Source: a virus. Taken from it: DNA of 22,516 nt. Positions 22,402 to 22,516 of this stretch are shown here, piece after piece (within the stretch, counting starts at the first letter, position 1; every line of letters starts with the position of its first letter). The stretch lies in IMG/VR virus record IMGVR_UViG_3300034418_002291, positions 1-22,516 of that record, one strand, 5' to 3'. The position numbers and the translations under genes were made by a program. The notes under the pieces were generated by a model. That model saw nothing but the letters and a program-made list of their open reading frames with translations. It made no database searches and was not told the origin of the DNA.

Positions 22402-22516
22402 TTTTTGATCTGCAAATTCTGATGGTCAGCAATGTAGGAGCCAACTTTTGGCCCTGATAGCTTTGCATCTTGTTTAAGCGCCCCGATTCCACTGACATTC
22501 TCGCCTGCAACCGGGT
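22398..22516 (-). CDS. C-terminal fragment of an upstream phage gene
   Basis: The last 38 codons before the portal read PVAGENVSGIGALKQDAKLS then GPKVGSYIADHQNLQIKK. They end in TGA overlapping the portal start (ATGA), which supports this frame over the alternatives: one of these meets a stop early and the other runs past the portal start. The 5' part lies outside the window. The sequence is too short to recognise; the coupling suggests a structural or packaging gene. Confidence 0.55.
   Translation of the reverse strand, partial: PVAGENVSGIGALKQDAKLSGPKVGSYIADHQNLQIKK

Overview
The window is the structural (head, tail and DNA-ejection) region of a tailed bacteriophage. It is very probably an uncultured short-tailed (podovirus-type) phage from freshwater or marine bacteria. 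Every convincing gene lies on the minus strand, so the biological order runs from base 22516 down to base 1. Genes are packed almost without gaps: many junctions are stop/start overlaps (ATGA, TAATG, TTGA) and ribosome-binding sites often sit in the end of the previous gene. The podovirus assignment is an inference. It rests on a portal, a P22 gp4/SU10-type adaptor and a P22 gp10-like tail hub directly after the head genes, with no tail tube, sheath or tape-measure gene. The host cannot be named. No terminase, endolysin, integrase, polymerase, tRNA or CRISPR array is visible.

Head module (about 22516-17177): the C-terminus of an unidentified upstream gene, the portal, three small basic, Met/Pro-rich or unknown proteins, a coiled-coil protein in the scaffold position, the major capsid protein, then three small proteins likely to be head decoration or completion factors. 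The only gap long enough for a control region (20502-20591) holds a perfect TTGACA box and lies before the scaffold and capsid genes.

Tail and fibre module (about 17164-9708): head-tail adaptor, beta-propeller-like hub with an inserted fibre-like repeat, a fibre/baseplate-type protein, a 572-residue glycine-rich adhesin built of two copies of one domain, a 2-oxoglutarate/Fe(II) oxygenase overlapping the end of the adhesin gene, several small beta-rich virion proteins, a second fibre-like protein, a membrane-anchored coiled coil, and a small protein made of three His-containing helical repeats.

Ejection module (9706-1598): a 993-residue protein with glycine-zipper-like stretches and a tandem Gly-Pro repeat, followed by three helical proteins of 379, 533 and 795 residues. 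These resemble in order and character the internal ejection proteins of P22-like and T7-like phages.

Left end (1596-1): a string of very small genes. Two of them (53 and 51 residues, the first DUF6496-like) fill what looks like a 290-base gap. Then come an acidic helical protein, a two-helix membrane protein, a basic protein, a small beta protein paralogous to one 10 kb upstream, and a protein cut by the window edge that seems to start at an ATA codon. Functions of most small proteins are unknown. The most unusual items are the ATA start, the oxygenase inside the fibre operon, the duplicated glycine-rich adhesin, the distant paralogue pair and the triple His-helix repeat.
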